A DNA stretch of 64,000 bases from Pseudomonas putida (GTDB lineage: Bacteria > Pseudomonadota > Gammaproteobacteria > Pseudomonadales > Pseudomonadaceae). The notes beneath the pieces were generated by a model. That model saw only the letters and a list, made by a program, of their open reading frames with translations, had not been told where the DNA came from and searched no databases. The position numbers and the translations under genes were made by a program. Location of the stretch: NCBI RefSeq assembly GCF_001636055.1, contig NZ_CP011789.1, positions 2,604,001 to 2,668,000 of the forward strand, in the 5' to 3' direction. Positions within the stretch are counted from its first letter, which is position 1; each line of letters begins with the position of its first letter. Positions 32,781 through 44,403 of the stretch are shown here, piece by piece.

Positions 32781-34115
32781 ATGTACAAATGCACACTGCC
32801 AGTGGCCGTTGCACTGGCCAGCCTGTCGCTGGGGGCGCAGGCGGCAGGTTTCGTGGAAGACAGCAAGGCTTCGGTCACTGCGCGCAACTTCTACATCAAT
32901 TCCGACAACCGCAATGGCACTGCCAACCCGTCGAAGCAGGAAGAGTGGGGCCAAGGCTTCATCTTCAACTTCACTTCCGGCTACACCCAGGGCACCGTTG
33001 GCTTTGGTGTAGACGCCATCGGCCTGACCGGCTTCCGTCTGGATTCGGGCAAGGGTACCCACTACAACCCGACCAGCACCGCCAAGGGCGGTACTGTGTT
33101 CCCGACCGATTCCGATGGCCGCGCCGTTGACGACTTCAGCAGCCTGGGCGTAACCGGCAAGGTCAAGATCTCCAAGACCGAAGCCAAGCTCGGTGTACTG
33201 CAGCCCAAGCTGCCAGTAGTCACCTACAACGACGGTCGTCTGTTGCCGCAAACGTTTGAGGGTGGCCAGATCACCTCCAACGAGATCGACAACCTGACCC
33301 TGATCGGCGGCAAGCTCGAGCATGCCAAGGGCCGTAACAGTACCAACATGGAGTCGCTGACCATTGCTGGCTCCAACGGCAACCCGGCCACCGCCACCTC
33401 CAACCGTCGCAGCAACGCCTTCTACTACGCCGGTGCCGACTACAAGCTGAGCAAGGACCTGCTGCTGCAGTACTACTACGGCAACCTGGACGACTTCTAC
33501 AAACAGCACTTCCTGGGCCTGACCCACAACCTGGCACTGCCAGTGGGTTCGTTGAAGTCCGACCTGCGTTACTTCTACAGCGATTCCGATGGCAAGAACG
33601 CCAGCACCGAAGGCCGCCTGGCTGGCTATCGCGCATCGGGCTACCAGAACAACGGTGAAGTGGACAACCGCACCTGGAGCGCCAAGTTCACCTACTCGCT
33701 GGGCAGCCACGCACTGAGCGCCGGTTACCAGCGTGTCAACGGCACCAGCGACTTCCCGTTCCTGAACCAGGGCGACGGTGCAAGTGCCTACCTGATCACC
33801 GACGTGCAGATCGGCAAGTTCCTGCGTGCCGGCGAGCGCACCTGGCTGGCGCAGTACGCCTACGACTTCGCCGCTCTCGGCGTACCAGGCCTGACCGCCA
33901 ACGCCATCTACCTGAAGGGCACCAACGTCAACTCGGCGGGCTCGGACCGTTCGGAGTGGGAGCGTGACTTCAGCCTGGCCTACGTCGTTCAGGAAGGCAC
34001 CTTCAAGGGCCTGGGCCTGCAGTGGCGTAACGCTGCGCTGCGTACCGACGTATCGGGCCAGCGTGACCAGGACGAAAACCGCCTGATCGTGAGCTACACC
34101 TACAACTTCTTCTGA
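32781..34115 (+). CDS. Outer membrane porin, OprD family
   Basis: This 444-residue outer membrane channel has a signal peptide (cleavage after GAQA, about residue 21) and a beta-barrel ending in the terminal Phe of SYTYNFF. Family features are GFVEDSKASVTARNFY, QEEWGQGFIFNFTSGYTQG, VTGKVKISKTEAKLGVLQP, and RRSNAFYYAGADYKLSKDL. OprD-family porins take up amino acids or aromatic and aliphatic acids; it resembles the OprE/OprQ side of the family, but the substrate is not certain. The start has an AAAGGAG ribosome binding site and a strong terminator follows, so it is a single-gene transcript. Confidence 0.92.
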   Translation: MYKCTLPVAVALASLSLGAQAAGFVEDSKASVTARNFYINSDNRNGTANPSKQEEWGQGFIFNFTSGYTQGTVGFGVDAIGLTGFRLDSGKGTHYNPTSTAKGGTVFPTDSDGRAVDDFSSLGVTGKVKISKTEAKLGVLQPKLPVVTYNDGRLLPQTFEGGQITSNEIDNLTLIGGKLEHAKGRNSTNMESLTIAGSNGNPATATSNRRSNAFYYAGADYKLSKDLLLQYYYGNLDDFYKQHFLGLTHNLALPVGSLKSDLRYFYSDSDGKNASTEGRLAGYRASGYQNNGEVDNRTWSAKFTYSLGSHALSAGYQRVNGTSDFPFLNQGDGASAYLITDVQIGKFLRAGERTWLAQYAYDFAALGVPGLTANAIYLKGTNVNSAGSDRSEWERDFSLAYVVQEGTFKGLGLQWRNAALRTDVSGQRDQDENRLIVSYTYNFF

Positions 34116-34148
34116 CATCAGGTCAGCCCGGCTACGGGTCGTTGTAGT

Positions 34149-34191
34149 AAAACAAACCCCACCCGGGACCTCCCTGGTGGGGTTTGTTTTT
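34149..34191. terminator. Strong intrinsic terminator after the porin gene
   Basis: A long stem pairs 34149-34163 with 34176-34190, including CAAACCCCACC/GGTGGGGTTTG, followed by a T run and preceded by an A run. It can work in both directions, for the porin (+) and glsA (-). Confidence 0.92.
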
Positions 34192-34220
34192 CAAGGTGCG
34201 CTGCGATTGAAGCGTCAGGC

Positions 34221-35141
34221 CTACAGCACCGCGGAAAACACCGAGCCGGTGATCCGCTCGCTGAGCAGCTCCAGTGCCCGCAGCCCCGCCAGCGAGTTAC
34301 CTGAGGCGTTCAGTGCAGGCGACCACACGCAGATGCTGTAGCGCCCCGGCACTACCGCGACAATGCCGCCGCCCACACCGCTTTTGCCCGGCAGGCCTAC
34401 GCGATAGGCGAAGTTACCCGCCTCGTCGTACAGCCCACTGGTGGCCATGATCGCATTCACCTGTTGCGCCTGGCGCGGGCTGAGCACGTGCTCGCCGCTG
34501 TGTGGGCAGTAGCCGCTGTTGGCCAGGAAGGCAAAGCCACGGGCGACATCGACGCAATTCATCGACAGCGCACAATGATGGAAGTAGCTGCGCAGCACCG
34601 CATCGACATCGTTGTGGAAGTTGCCGAACGCCTGCATCAGGTAGGCCATGGCGGCGTTGCGGGCGCGGTGCTGGTACTCGGAGTCGGCTACGACCGGGTC
34701 ACTGACGATACGTGGGTTGGCTGCCAGGCGACGGACGAAGTCGCGCATCGACAAGGGCGGGGTGGCATAGCGCGACTGGTTGATGTCGCAGATCACCAGC
34801 GCACCGGCATTGATGAAAGGATTGCGTGGGCGACCTTTCTCCACCTCCAGCTGAACCAGCGAGTTGAACGCCTGCCCGGAGGGCTCGTAGCCCAGGCGCG
34901 TCCAGATATCCTCGCCACTGTGGTTGATCGCCTGGACCAGGCTGAAGACCTTGGAGATGCTCTGGATCGAGAAGGGCGTATGGGCATCGCCTGCGCAATG
35001 CAGCTGGCCGTCCAGGCTCTGCACGGCGATGCCGAGTTGTTGCGGGTCGACCTGGGCGAGGGCGGGGATGTACTGGGCGACCTGGCCCTGGCTGAGCAGC
35101 GGGCGGACCTGGTCGAGGATTTCTTGCAGTAATGCTTGCAT
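34221..35141 (-). CDS. glsA: Glutaminase A
   Basis: It hydrolyses L-glutamine to glutamate and ammonia. The 306-residue protein has the serine-dependent beta-lactamase-like fold, with the catalytic S-x-x-K in [12 protein letters not shown]. It also carries [28 protein letters not shown] and the C-terminal [20 protein letters not shown]. The ATG at 35141 gives the family's ~305 residues; the longer ORF runs into the neighbouring topB gene and is not credible. The ribosome binding site is weak. It sits downstream of topB on the same strand, with 115 bp between them. Confidence 0.95.
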   Translation of the reverse strand: MQALLQEILDQVRPLLSQGQVAQYIPALAQVDPQQLGIAVQSLDGQLHCAGDAHTPFSIQSISKVFSLVQAINHSGEDIWTRLGYEPSGQAFNSLVQLEVEKGRPRNPFINAGALVICDINQSRYATPPLSMRDFVRRLAANPRIVSDPVVADSEYQHRARNAAMAYLMQAFGNFHNDVDAVLRSYFHHCALSMNCVDVARGFAFLANSGYCPHSGEHVLSPRQAQQVNAIMATSGLYDEAGNFAYRVGLPGKSGVGGGIVAVVPGRYSICVWSPALNASGNSLAGLRALELLSERITGSVFSAVL

Positions 35142-35256
35142 GGGGGCCTGCGCGGAGCGGGTGATGGGGCTCAGGGGTTGTCTGCTGTACAAGACGAGCG
35201 TTGACGAGGCGGCGACACACGTCAGGATGTGATCGTCATGTCGCCACTGCCGATCG

Positions 35257-37230
35257 TCAGGTAGATTTGCCCGAAGGGCGTCGTGTGGATTTGCTTGCAC
35301 GGGGCGCTGCTTTGCTGCCGGCGGTTTTGCCTTTACCGCTGCTGCGGCGTTTTTTCTTCCAGGGTGCACCTTTGCCGCCGGCAGCGAGGGGCGGGCCGCT
35401 GATGGTCAGGCGCATTCCCGCGCAGCGTTGCACCAGCTTGCCCATCCAGGCCGACTGCCGGGTGACGAACTCTTCCAGGCTCATTTCGCCGCTTTGAACC
35501 ATGTCCAGTGCCTGTTCCCAGATCGCAGTGGTGCCGGGGTCGGCGATGGCCCGTGGCACGGCGTCGATCAGGCTGAAGGCCGCCGGGGTGGCGGACAGCG
35601 CCTTGCCGTTCTTGACCAGGTAGCCGCGGTCGAGCAGGCCCTGGATGATGCTGGCCCGGGTCGCTTCGGTGCCGATGCCGGTGGTTTCCTTGAGTTTCTG
35701 CTTGAGCTGCGGGTCGTCCACCAGCTTGGCGACGTTCTTCATCGCCTTGATCAGATCGCCCTCGGTGAACGGCTTCGGCGGCTGGGTCCACAGGTCTTTC
35801 AGCTGCAGGTCCTGGACCCTGCAGTCGTCGCCTTCGCGCAGTTGCGGCAAGACTTGCGCGGGTGGCGCTTCGCGTCCCTTGGTTGGGGTCAGTGCCTCGG
35901 GCAGGGCGCGGCGCCAACCGGGTTCGACGATCTGCTTGCCCACTGCACGCAGGGCGTGTCCGGCACAGTCCAGTTCGGCCTGGGTGCGGTCGTACTCGTG
36001 ATTGGGCAGGAACTGCGCCAGGTAGCGCGCCCGGATCAGGGTATAGACCGCTTTGTACTTGGGTGGCAGGCGCGCAGGATCGCTGGCGGCGGCGGTGGGG
36101 ATGATGCCGTGGTGGGCGCTGACCTTGGCGTCGTTCCAGGCGCGAGAGCGGCGGTGTGGCTCCAGATGCGCCTGCAAGGGGGCGAGGCTCGTGTCGGCGC
36201 GTTGCAGGGCGGCGAGCACGGCGGGCGCCTCGGCGTGCTGGCTGAGCGGCAGGTAACCACAGTCGCTGCGCGGGTAGGTGATCAGCTTGTGGGTTTCGTA
36301 GAGCGCTTGGGCGATGTCGAGGGTTTCCTGGGCGCCAAGGCCGAATTTCTTGGAGCACAGCTCCTGCAGGGTACCGAGGTCGAAAGGCAAGGGTGCGGCC
36401 TCGCGCACACGCTCGGTCTGTACCTTGAGCACCTGTGCGCTGCCTGCGGCCTGCATCTGGGTGGCGGCCTGCTGGGCGAGTGCCTGGTTGACGCAGCGGC
36501 CCTGGTCGTCGCAGGTGTCTTGTGGTGCACGCCATTGGGCGTTGAAGACCTGGTCCGAATGCGCCAGCTGCACCTCGATCGCCCAGTAGGGAACTGGTAC
36601 GAAGTCGGCGATGCTGCGGTCGCGGTCGACCACCAGGCGCAGTGTCGGTGTCTGTACCCTTCCTACCGGCAGCACGCCTTGATAACCGGACTGGCGACCA
36701 AGCAGGGTGAACAGGCGGCTCATGTTCATGCCGATCAACCAGTCGGCCCGCGAGCGACCAAGGGCCGAGTGATAGAGGCTGAAGGTTTCGCTGCCGGGGA
36801 GCAGGCGGGCCAGCGCCTTGCGGATCGAGGCGTCATCGAGCGCGGAGAGCCACAGCCGCTGGATCGGCCCGCGGTAGCGGCAATGCTCGACCAGTTCGCG
36901 AGCGATCATCTCGCCTTCACGGTCGGCATCGGTGGCGATCACCAGCTCCCGGGCCTCGCCGAGCAGACGCTTGACCGCCTTGAACTGGCTGGCGGTCTTG
37001 GGCTTGACCAGCATTTTCCATTTTTCCGGAATGATCGGCAGATCATCGAGCGACCAGCGCTTGTAGCGTGCGTCATAACTGTCGGGCGGTGCGGTTTCGA
37101 GCAGGTGGCCGATACACCAGGTGACGCAGACATCGGTGCCTTGCCAGCAGCCGTCGGCCTTGCGGTTGGCACCCAGTACCTTGGCGATGTCTTTTGCCTG
37201 AGAGGGCTTTTCACAGAGAAAAAGGCGCAT
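35257..37230 (-). CDS. topB: DNA topoisomerase III
   Basis: This type IA topoisomerase relaxes and decatenates DNA during replication and recombination. The 657-residue protein has the TOPRIM domain ([20 protein letters not shown], then [12 protein letters not shown]). The active-site Tyr is Tyr319 in [13 protein letters not shown]. The [15 protein letters not shown] and [15 protein letters not shown] motifs are intact. The last ~40 residues are a low-complexity Lys/Arg/Ser tail instead of zinc fingers. The start at 37230 is the family start; the longer ORF adds 21 residues. A LexA-like box lies about 71 bp upstream, so induction by DNA damage is possible. Confidence 0.95.
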   Translation of the reverse strand: MRLFLCEKPSQAKDIAKVLGANRKADGCWQGTDVCVTWCIGHLLETAPPDSYDARYKRWSLDDLPIIPEKWKMLVKPKTASQFKAVKRLLGEARELVIATDADREGEMIARELVEHCRYRGPIQRLWLSALDDASIRKALARLLPGSETFSLYHSALGRSRADWLIGMNMSRLFTLLGRQSGYQGVLPVGRVQTPTLRLVVDRDRSIADFVPVPYWAIEVQLAHSDQVFNAQWRAPQDTCDDQGRCVNQALAQQAATQMQAAGSAQVLKVQTERVREAAPLPFDLGTLQELCSKKFGLGAQETLDIAQALYETHKLITYPRSDCGYLPLSQHAEAPAVLAALQRADTSLAPLQAHLEPHRRSRAWNDAKVSAHHGIIPTAAASDPARLPPKYKAVYTLIRARYLAQFLPNHEYDRTQAELDCAGHALRAVGKQIVEPGWRRALPEALTPTKGREAPPAQVLPQLREGDDCRVQDLQLKDLWTQPPKPFTEGDLIKAMKNVAKLVDDPQLKQKLKETTGIGTEATRASIIQGLLDRGYLVKNGKALSATPAAFSLIDAVPRAIADPGTTAIWEQALDMVQSGEMSLEEFVTRQSAWMGKLVQRCAGMRLTISGPPLAAGGKGAPWKKKRRSSGKGKTAGSKAAPRASKSTRRPSGKST

Positions 37231-37300
37231 GGCCGTGAACGCTTCATCGAGGTTGATGGCGACTAGGATGCGCAAGACAGGGCGTGCAGGCAAGATTTAT

Positions 37301-37316
37301 CTGTATGCATGTACAG
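37301..37316. promoter_or_regulatory. LexA-like (SOS) box between topB and the lipase gene
   Basis: CTGTATGCATGTACAG matches the CTG-N10-CAG SOS-box pattern with full CTGT and ACAG ends. It lies 71 bp upstream of the topB ATG and 164 bp upstream of the lipase ATG. The topB promoter is the more likely target. Confidence 0.6.
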
Positions 37317-37479
37317 GTTATTGCCAGGAAATATGTCCGTAGGTTTGGCATGAATGCCCCGGCATCGGGCTTGGATGACCGGCCGGTACCGTGCCAGCGT
37401 TGTCGCTCGCCTGCCAGATGTGTCAATGGACGATGTCGCTTGTGGGCCTTCACTCCAATCACAACAAGGAAGTCGGATC

Positions 37480-39330
37480 ATGCCTTTGTTCGATTACCGT
37501 CAGCTCGACGGTGCTGCCTCCTACGCGCTCTACAAGGATGCCATGGCCCTGGCGATCTATGCCTATCATGGTATCGACGACGGTTTCTCTGCTGGCTACC
37601 AGAAGCACGGCTTCGGCCTCGGGTTGCCGGCAACCCTGGTCAAGGCTCTGATCGGCGGCACCGACAGCCAGGGCGTGATTCCCGGCATCCCCTGGAATCC
37701 CGACTCCGAGGCCAAGGCCCTGGCGCAGCTCAAGGCGGCTGGCTGGACGCCAATCAGCGCCGCACAGTTGGGTTACCAAGGCAAGACCGATGCGCGTGGC
37801 ACCTTCCATGGCGAGGCACCGGGCTACACCTCGGCGCAGGTCGAGGTGCTCGGCCGTTATGCCGGCGATGGCCAGCTCATTGGCCTCGGTATCGCCTTTC
37901 GTGGCACCAGCGGCCCGCGGGAGAATCTGCTTGGCGACACCCTCGGCGATGCCATCAACGACCTGCTGGCAGCGCTGGGGCCAGCCGACTACGCACGCAA
38001 CTACGCCGGCAATGCCTTCGACCGCCTGCTGGGCGATGTCGCGACGTTCGCCAGGGCCCACGGCTTGTCAGGTGCCGATATCACCGTCAGCGGCCACAGC
38101 CTTGGCGGGCTGGCTGTCAATAGCCTGGCAGACCTCAGTGCTTCGCGCTGGGGCGGCTTCTACCAGGATGCCCGCTATGTTGCCTTCGCCTCGCCCACGC
38201 AGGCTGCCGACCCCGACAAGGTGCTCAATATCGGTTACGAGAACGATCCTGTGTTCCGTGTGCTCGACGGCACGGCGCTGACCTGGGCGACCCTGGGCGT
38301 GCACGATGCCGCCAAGCCTTCGACCACTGACAACATCGTCAATTTCAATGACCACTACGCCTCCGACGCGTGGAACCTGCTGCCGTTTTCCATCGGCAAT
38401 ATCGCCACCTGGCTCTCGCACCTGCCGGCAGCCTACGCCGATGGCCTGGGTCGGGTAGTGGATTCGCCGTTCTACCCCTGGACCAGCCGGGACTCGACCG
38501 TGGTGGTCAGCAACCTGTCCGACGCCACCCGTGGCTCGACCTGGGTAGAGGACCTCAATCGCAACGCCGAGCCGCACTCTGGCAGTACCTTCATTGTCGG
38601 TTCGGCCCAGGACGACCTGATCCGGGGCGGGCGCGGCAACGACTACCTGTATGGCGGCGCAGGCAATGACACCTTCCGCGACGACGGCGGTTTCAACCTG
38701 ATAGACGGCGGCGCCGGACATGACACCCTGCATCTGGGGGATGCGCTGGCGCGCTTCTCGATAGCCCGGGATGGCGAGGGCACGCTGTATGTGCGTGATG
38801 CCGAGGGTGGGATCAGCCAGGTGCGCAATGTCGAGTCGCTGGTGAGCAAGGAAAGCAGCCTGGTGTTCCTCAGCAAGGACGTCAGTCACGCAGTGACCGT
38901 CAATGGGCTGCTCAGCAGCGGCAAGCTGGATCCCTACGCCCTGTCGGTCAGCGGCGGACAAGGCAATGATCAGTTGGTGGCCGGCAACCAGGGCCAGTGG
39001 CTGTTCGGCCTGGGTGGCGATGATCGTCTGGTGGGTGGGGCAGGCGACGATGTGCTGGTGGGCGGTGCCGGGAATGATGTGCTCAGTGGCGGCGGTGGAC
39101 GAGACACCTTTCTGTTCAGCGGGCACTTCGGGCAGGACCGGGTGCTGGACTTCACCGGGCAGGACCGGTTGGTGTTCATGGGCGTAGAAGGCGGGACGGC
39201 AGCGCCGGATTGGCGTGACCACCTGAGTCGGGTGGGGGATGACCTGGTGCTGTCGTTCGGGCGCGATAGCGTGACGTTGGTGGGGATTGCGGGGCAGGGG
39301 CTTGGCGATGGGCAGATCGTGATTGCCTGA
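37480..39330 (+). CDS. Family I.3 RTX lipase/esterase secreted by a type I system
   Basis: This secreted lipase (616 residues) is similar in length and layout to Pseudomonas family I.3 lipases and polyurethanases. The catalytic serine is Ser207 in GHSLGG, the position usual in this family. FDYRQLDGAASYALYKDAMA is the typical N-terminus. Glycine-rich calcium-binding RTX repeats occur at about residues 380-420 (GGRGNDYLYGGAGNDTF) and 490-545 (GGAGDDVLVGGAGNDVLSGG). The C-terminus ends in a hydrophobic uncleaved signal, DGQIVIA. The start at 37480 follows ACAAGGA. No ABC exporter, fusion protein or TolC gene is nearby, so export depends on a distant type I system. Confidence 0.94.
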   Translation: MPLFDYRQLDGAASYALYKDAMALAIYAYHGIDDGFSAGYQKHGFGLGLPATLVKALIGGTDSQGVIPGIPWNPDSEAKALAQLKAAGWTPISAAQLGYQGKTDARGTFHGEAPGYTSAQVEVLGRYAGDGQLIGLGIAFRGTSGPRENLLGDTLGDAINDLLAALGPADYARNYAGNAFDRLLGDVATFARAHGLSGADITVSGHSLGGLAVNSLADLSASRWGGFYQDARYVAFASPTQAADPDKVLNIGYENDPVFRVLDGTALTWATLGVHDAAKPSTTDNIVNFNDHYASDAWNLLPFSIGNIATWLSHLPAAYADGLGRVVDSPFYPWTSRDSTVVVSNLSDATRGSTWVEDLNRNAEPHSGSTFIVGSAQDDLIRGGRGNDYLYGGAGNDTFRDDGGFNLIDGGAGHDTLHLGDALARFSIARDGEGTLYVRDAEGGISQVRNVESLVSKESSLVFLSKDVSHAVTVNGLLSSGKLDPYALSVSGGQGNDQLVAGNQGQWLFGLGGDDRLVGGAGDDVLVGGAGNDVLSGGGGRDTFLFSGHFGQDRVLDFTGQDRLVFMGVEGGTAAPDWRDHLSRVGDDLVLSFGRDSVTLVGIAGQGLGDGQIVIA

Positions 39331-39338
39331 GCAACGGA

Positions 39339-39362
39339 GGGGCCGGCAGCGCCGGCCCCTTC
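39339..39362. terminator. Bidirectional terminator between the lipase and GNAT genes
   Basis: GGGGCCGGC-AGC-GCCGGCCCC is a perfect 9-bp stem with a 3-base loop, followed by TTCC. It lies 9 bp after the lipase stop and directly before the convergent GNAT stop. Confidence 0.8.
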
Positions 39363-39365
39363 CGA

Positions 39366-39800
39366 TCAGGCGATCTCGCGTGAATCGCGGACCATGTCCA
39401 CGTGCGGGATGCCGGCCTCGAGGAACTCTTCGCTGACCACCTTGAAACCCAGGCGCTCATAGAAGGGTGTGGCATGTACCTGGGCGCTGAGCATCTGCTG
39501 CTTGAGGTCACGGTTCTGCGCTTCGATGATGACCGCATTCATCAACGCGTCACCGACTTTCAGACCACGCCAGTCCTTGAGCACCGATACTCGACCGATG
39601 GTGCCGTCTGGCAACAGGCGTGCAGTGCCGATCGGGTAGTCACCTTCCATGGCCAGGAAATGGACCGCGGTCGGATCTTCGGCATCGAACTCCAGCTCTG
39701 GCGGCACGTGCTGCTCGGCGACGAATACCGCGCTGCGGATACGATGGATATCGGCGTTGTCTTTATGCCAGTCGGCGAGGCGAACGCGGATCTTATTCAT
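39366..39800 (-). CDS. GNAT-family N-acetyltransferase
   Basis: This protein of 144 residues has the GNAT fold: HFLAMEGDYPIGTARLLPDG (beta strands), the acetyl-CoA loop region IGRVSVLKDWRGLKVGDALM, and the late ATPFYERLGFKVVSEEFLEAG. It resembles the ElaA/YjcF-like group, whose substrates are unknown. The start at 39800 lies 8 bp inside the roxA 3' end, so it is translationally coupled to roxA; the longer ORF adds 14 residues from the roxA tail. Modification of a ribosomal or small-molecule target is possible given the coupling, but this is inference. Confidence 0.88.
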   Translation of the reverse strand: MNKIRVRLADWHKDNADIHRIRSAVFVAEQHVPPELEFDAEDPTAVHFLAMEGDYPIGTARLLPDGTIGRVSVLKDWRGLKVGDALMNAVIIEAQNRDLKQQMLSAQVHATPFYERLGFKVVSEEFLEAGIPHVDMVRDSREIA

Positions 39801-40959
39801 TGGCAAATCCCAGGCTTCCTTGTTGAACCAACTGGCAGACAAGCGTGAGGCCTTCTTCGTCTTCCAGCCACTCTACAAGGTTTTCGCTGTGCAGGGCGTC
39901 GGCTGAACAAATCAGTTGCAAAAGAGCACGCAGATGACCGGACAGCAGGCGGCTCTGGCCGCTGGCGAACAGCAGCAGGTTGTCGTCGACTTCCGACCAG
40001 GCCAGGCGTGCGCTCGGGTTGCGCACCAGGATCGCGCCCTGTTCGAGATAATTGATCAGCTCTTCTTCGCTCAGCGCCTCGCCTGCCACCTGCTCGGGGT
40101 AGCGCGGCTCGGTCATGAACTGGCCGAACCAGGTCAGCAGCAGGCGCTCGTCACCCATGTGCTCGGCCAGCAGGGCCTTGAGGCGGTCGAGGGCGTCGTG
40201 CTGGATCTGGTGTGGGTCGCTGACAGGTTGGGCGTCGGCGTCGCTGTAGCGCTCTTCGTCAGGCAGGAACTGGCTGAGGAAGTCGGTGAAGTGGGTCAGC
40301 ACTTCGGCAGCGCTTGGGGCGCGGAAACCGACCGAGTAGGTCAGGCAGTCGTCCACGGCCACACCGTAGTGGGCCAGGCGCGGCGGCAGGTAGAGCATGT
40401 CGCCCGGCTCAAGGGTCCATTCGTCGCTCTGCTCGAAATCGGCGAGGATGCGCAGGTCGGCGTGCTCGATCAGCGGGCTCTCGCTGTTGCACATCTGGCC
40501 GATTTTCCAGTTGCGCTTGCCGTGGCCCTGCAGCAGGAATACGTCGTAGTTGTCGAAGTGCGGACCGACGCTGCCACCGGGGGCGGCAAAGCTGATCATC
40601 ACATCGTCGATACGCCAGCTGGGCAGGAAGCGGAAGTTCTCCAGCAGCTCGGCCACTTCCGGAACGAACTGGTCCACGGCTTGGACCAGCAGGGTCCAGT
40701 CACGCTCGGGCAGGGTGGCGAAGGTGTCTTCCTCGAACGGGCCGCGGCGCAGCTCCCAAGGGCGTTCGCCGTGCTCCAGCACCAGGCGCGATTCGACCTC
40801 TTCCTCAAGGGCCAGGCCGGCCAGCTCGTCCGGATCGATCGGGCTTTCGAAGTCGGTGAAGGCCTGGCGCACCAGCAGGGGCTTCTTCTGCCAGTAGTCG
40901 CGCAGGAATTCACGAGCGGTGAGGCCGCCAAGCAGCTGCAGTGGAGTATCAGGATTCAT
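39793..40959 (-). CDS. roxA: 50S ribosomal protein L16 3-hydroxylase (JmjC-type, RoxA/YcfD)
   Basis: This Fe(II)/2-oxoglutarate oxygenase hydroxylates an arginine of ribosomal protein L16. The 388-residue protein has the cupin core with the iron ligands in GGSVGPHFDNYDVF (H-x-D) and the distal His in PPRLAHYGVAVDD. GHGKRNWKIG precedes the second half. The C-terminal winged-helix-like dimer region is present. The ATG at 40959 is used rather than the upstream TTG, with TAGG six bases before it. It is followed by the coupled GNAT gene. A terminator separates it from purB upstream. Confidence 0.92.
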   Translation of the reverse strand: MNPDTPLQLLGGLTAREFLRDYWQKKPLLVRQAFTDFESPIDPDELAGLALEEEVESRLVLEHGERPWELRRGPFEEDTFATLPERDWTLLVQAVDQFVPEVAELLENFRFLPSWRIDDVMISFAAPGGSVGPHFDNYDVFLLQGHGKRNWKIGQMCNSESPLIEHADLRILADFEQSDEWTLEPGDMLYLPPRLAHYGVAVDDCLTYSVGFRAPSAAEVLTHFTDFLSQFLPDEERYSDADAQPVSDPHQIQHDALDRLKALLAEHMGDERLLLTWFGQFMTEPRYPEQVAGEALSEEELINYLEQGAILVRNPSARLAWSEVDDNLLLFASGQSRLLSGHLRALLQLICSADALHSENLVEWLEDEEGLTLVCQLVQQGSLGFANE

Positions 40960-40997
40960 GTTCAACCTATTGAAAAAACGTAATTTTCGTCCGGGAA

Positions 40998-41024
40998 TAA
41001 AAACGCCCGGCTGAGCCGGGCGTT
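40998..41024 (-). terminator. Intrinsic terminator after purB
   Basis: AACGCCCGGC-TGA-GCCGGGCGTT (41002-41024) is a perfect 10-bp stem, with an A run on the plus strand that becomes a U run in the purB transcript. It ends the purB unit before roxA. Confidence 0.92.
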
Positions 41025-41040
41025 GTACGCAGGGCGCAGG

Positions 41041-42597
<1,557 letters not shown>

Positions 42598-43224
42598 TCA
42601 GGAAGGCGCGCGCATCATGTCGTACAGTTCATTGAGCAACTTGCGTCGGCTGAACACCAACTGCCAGCGATGCCCGCCCAGCTGGCGCCACAGGCGTGCG
42701 GCGCGGATGCCCGCCAGCAGCAGGGCGCGGATCTTCGAGGCGTTGCTGGCCTGCTGCAGGAAGCGCATGTCGCCGTGCACCTGGATGCGCTGACGCAGGG
42801 TGCTCAGGGTGTCCTGATACAAGGCTCCGCTGGAAGCGATGACGTTTTCGTGAACCAGGCCGAAATGATCGGCTTGCGACTGGATCTGCGGCAGACGGTT
42901 GCCGATGGTGTCGAGCAGGTCGCCACGCTTGGCCAGTTGGCGCTCAAGGCCCAGCATCGAAAGGGCGTAGCGCAGCGGCTCGCGTTGCAAGCTGCTGGGG
43001 TCGCGCTCCAGGGCGCCGACCAGTGCGCGGTAGCCGTCACGCAGGTTCAGGTCGTCTCCGCCGAACACTTCCAGGGTGCTGTTCGGGTCGCGTACCAGCA
43101 GGCTGCCGAGCATGCAGCCGATATTGGCTTCGCTGGCCTGCCCGGTGCGGGCGATGCGATCGACCAGCACTGCGGCCTGGAACACGCCGCCAAGGGCGAT
43201 CAGTTGCTCCTGCAGATTGCTCAT
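42598..43224 (-). CDS. hflD: HflD homologue (high-frequency lysogenization protein)
   Basis: This peripheral membrane protein (208 residues) of the HflD family is known in E. coli for its effect on lambda CII stability; its normal cell role is unclear. It is almost wholly helical: [20 protein letters not shown] at the N-terminus and [20 protein letters not shown] before the C-terminal [20 protein letters not shown]. The ATG at 43224 overlaps the mnmA stop by four bases, so it is coupled to mnmA. The longer ORF adds 17 residues that fall inside mnmA. Confidence 0.92.
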   Translation of the reverse strand: MSNLQEQLIALGGVFQAAVLVDRIARTGQASEANIGCMLGSLLVRDPNSTLEVFGGDDLNLRDGYRALVGALERDPSSLQREPLRYALSMLGLERQLAKRGDLLDTIGNRLPQIQSQADHFGLVHENVIASSGALYQDTLSTLRQRIQVHGDMRFLQQASNASKIRALLLAGIRAARLWRQLGGHRWQLVFSRRKLLNELYDMMRAPS

Positions 43225-44345
43225 GCGCGTGGGCTCCAAGGCTCGGCGCTCTCGATCACGCCGCCGCCCAGGCATACCTCGCCATCATAGAACACCACCG
43301 ATTGACCTGGCGTCACGGCGCGTTGCGGTTCGTCGAACACCGCGCGGTAGCCGTTTGCGGTGCGTTCCAGGGTGCAGTGCTGGTCGCTCTGGCGGTAGCG
43401 CACCTTGGCAGTGAGTCGACGTGGGCTGCTCAGGTCGAGCGGGTTGACCCAGAAGATGTCCGAGGCGAGCAGGGCGCGGGAGAACAGCCACGGGTGTTCG
43501 TTGCCCTGGCCCACCACCAGCACGTTGCGCGCCAGGTCTTTTTCCAGCACGTACCAGGGCTCGTCGCCGGCGTCTTTCAGGCCACCAATGCCCAGGCCCT
43601 GGCGCTGTCCGATGGTGTGGTACATCAGGCCGTGGTGCTGGCCGATCACTTCGCCGTCGGTGGTCTGGATCTCGCCAGGCTGGGCGGGCAGGTACTGCTT
43701 GAGGAAGTCGCTGAAGCGACGCTCGCCGATGAAGCAGATGCCGGTGGAGTCTTTTTTCTTCGCCGTGGCCAGGCCGTGTTTCTCGGCGATGGCACGTACT
43801 TCGGGCTTTTCCAGCTCGCCAACGGGGAACAGGGTGCGGGCGATTTCCGCGCCGCCCACGGCATGCAGGAAGTAGCTCTGGTCCTTGTTCGGGTCCAGGC
43901 CCTTGAGCAGTTCGGTCAGCTCGCCGGTATCGCGGCGGCGCACGTAGTGGCCGGTGGCAATCAGGTCGGCACCCAGCGACAGGGCGTAGTCGAGGAAGGC
44001 CTTGAACTTGATTTCGCGGTTGCAGAGGATGTCCGGGTTGGGTGTACGGCCGGCCTTGTACTCTTCGAGAAAGTGCTCGAACACGTTGTCCCAGTATTCG
44101 GCGGCGAAGTTGGCGGTGTGCAGCTTGATGCCGATGCGATCGCACACGGCCTGGGCGTCGGCGAGGTCTTCGCGGGCGGTGCAGTACTCGGTGCCGTCAT
44201 CCTCCTCCCAGTTTTTCATGAACAGACCTTCCACCTGGTAGCCCTGCTCCATGAGCAGAAGGGCGGAGACGGAAGAGTCCACGCCGCCGGACATGCCGAC
44301 GATGACGCGGGTCCTGGAAGGGTCTTTGGGTGTTGGGCTGGTCAT
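43221..44345 (-). CDS. mnmA: tRNA-specific 2-thiouridylase MnmA
   Basis: MnmA thiolates U34 in the anticodon of tRNA-Lys, -Glu and -Gln using ATP and persulfide sulfur. The 374-residue protein has the PP-loop GMSGGVDSS at residues 17-25. The two catalytic cysteines lie in [12 protein letters not shown] and [16 protein letters not shown]. Other family parts are [11 protein letters not shown] and the C-terminal beta-barrel ending with [17 protein letters not shown]. It is followed by hflD with a 4-bp overlap and preceded by nudJ. Confidence 0.96.
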   Translation of the reverse strand: MTSPTPKDPSRTRVIVGMSGGVDSSVSALLLMEQGYQVEGLFMKNWEEDDGTEYCTAREDLADAQAVCDRIGIKLHTANFAAEYWDNVFEHFLEEYKAGRTPNPDILCNREIKFKAFLDYALSLGADLIATGHYVRRRDTGELTELLKGLDPNKDQSYFLHAVGGAEIARTLFPVGELEKPEVRAIAEKHGLATAKKKDSTGICFIGERRFSDFLKQYLPAQPGEIQTTDGEVIGQHHGLMYHTIGQRQGLGIGGLKDAGDEPWYVLEKDLARNVLVVGQGNEHPWLFSRALLASDIFWVNPLDLSSPRRLTAKVRYRQSDQHCTLERTANGYRAVFDEPQRAVTPGQSVVFYDGEVCLGGGVIESAEPWSPRA

Positions 44346-44403
44346 GGCTACCGATGTGTATCTGGGGGAAAAATTCCGATTCTATCAGGACGGCGCATCC
44401 GCG

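Noticed and set aside
34221..35369. Longer glutaminase with a 76-residue N-terminal extension
   Set aside because: The extension would run into topB, has no ribosome binding site, and family members are about 305 residues.
35428..37266. 612-codon plus-strand ORF opposite topB
   Set aside because: Fully antisense to a complete topoisomerase III with intact active site; no domain features.
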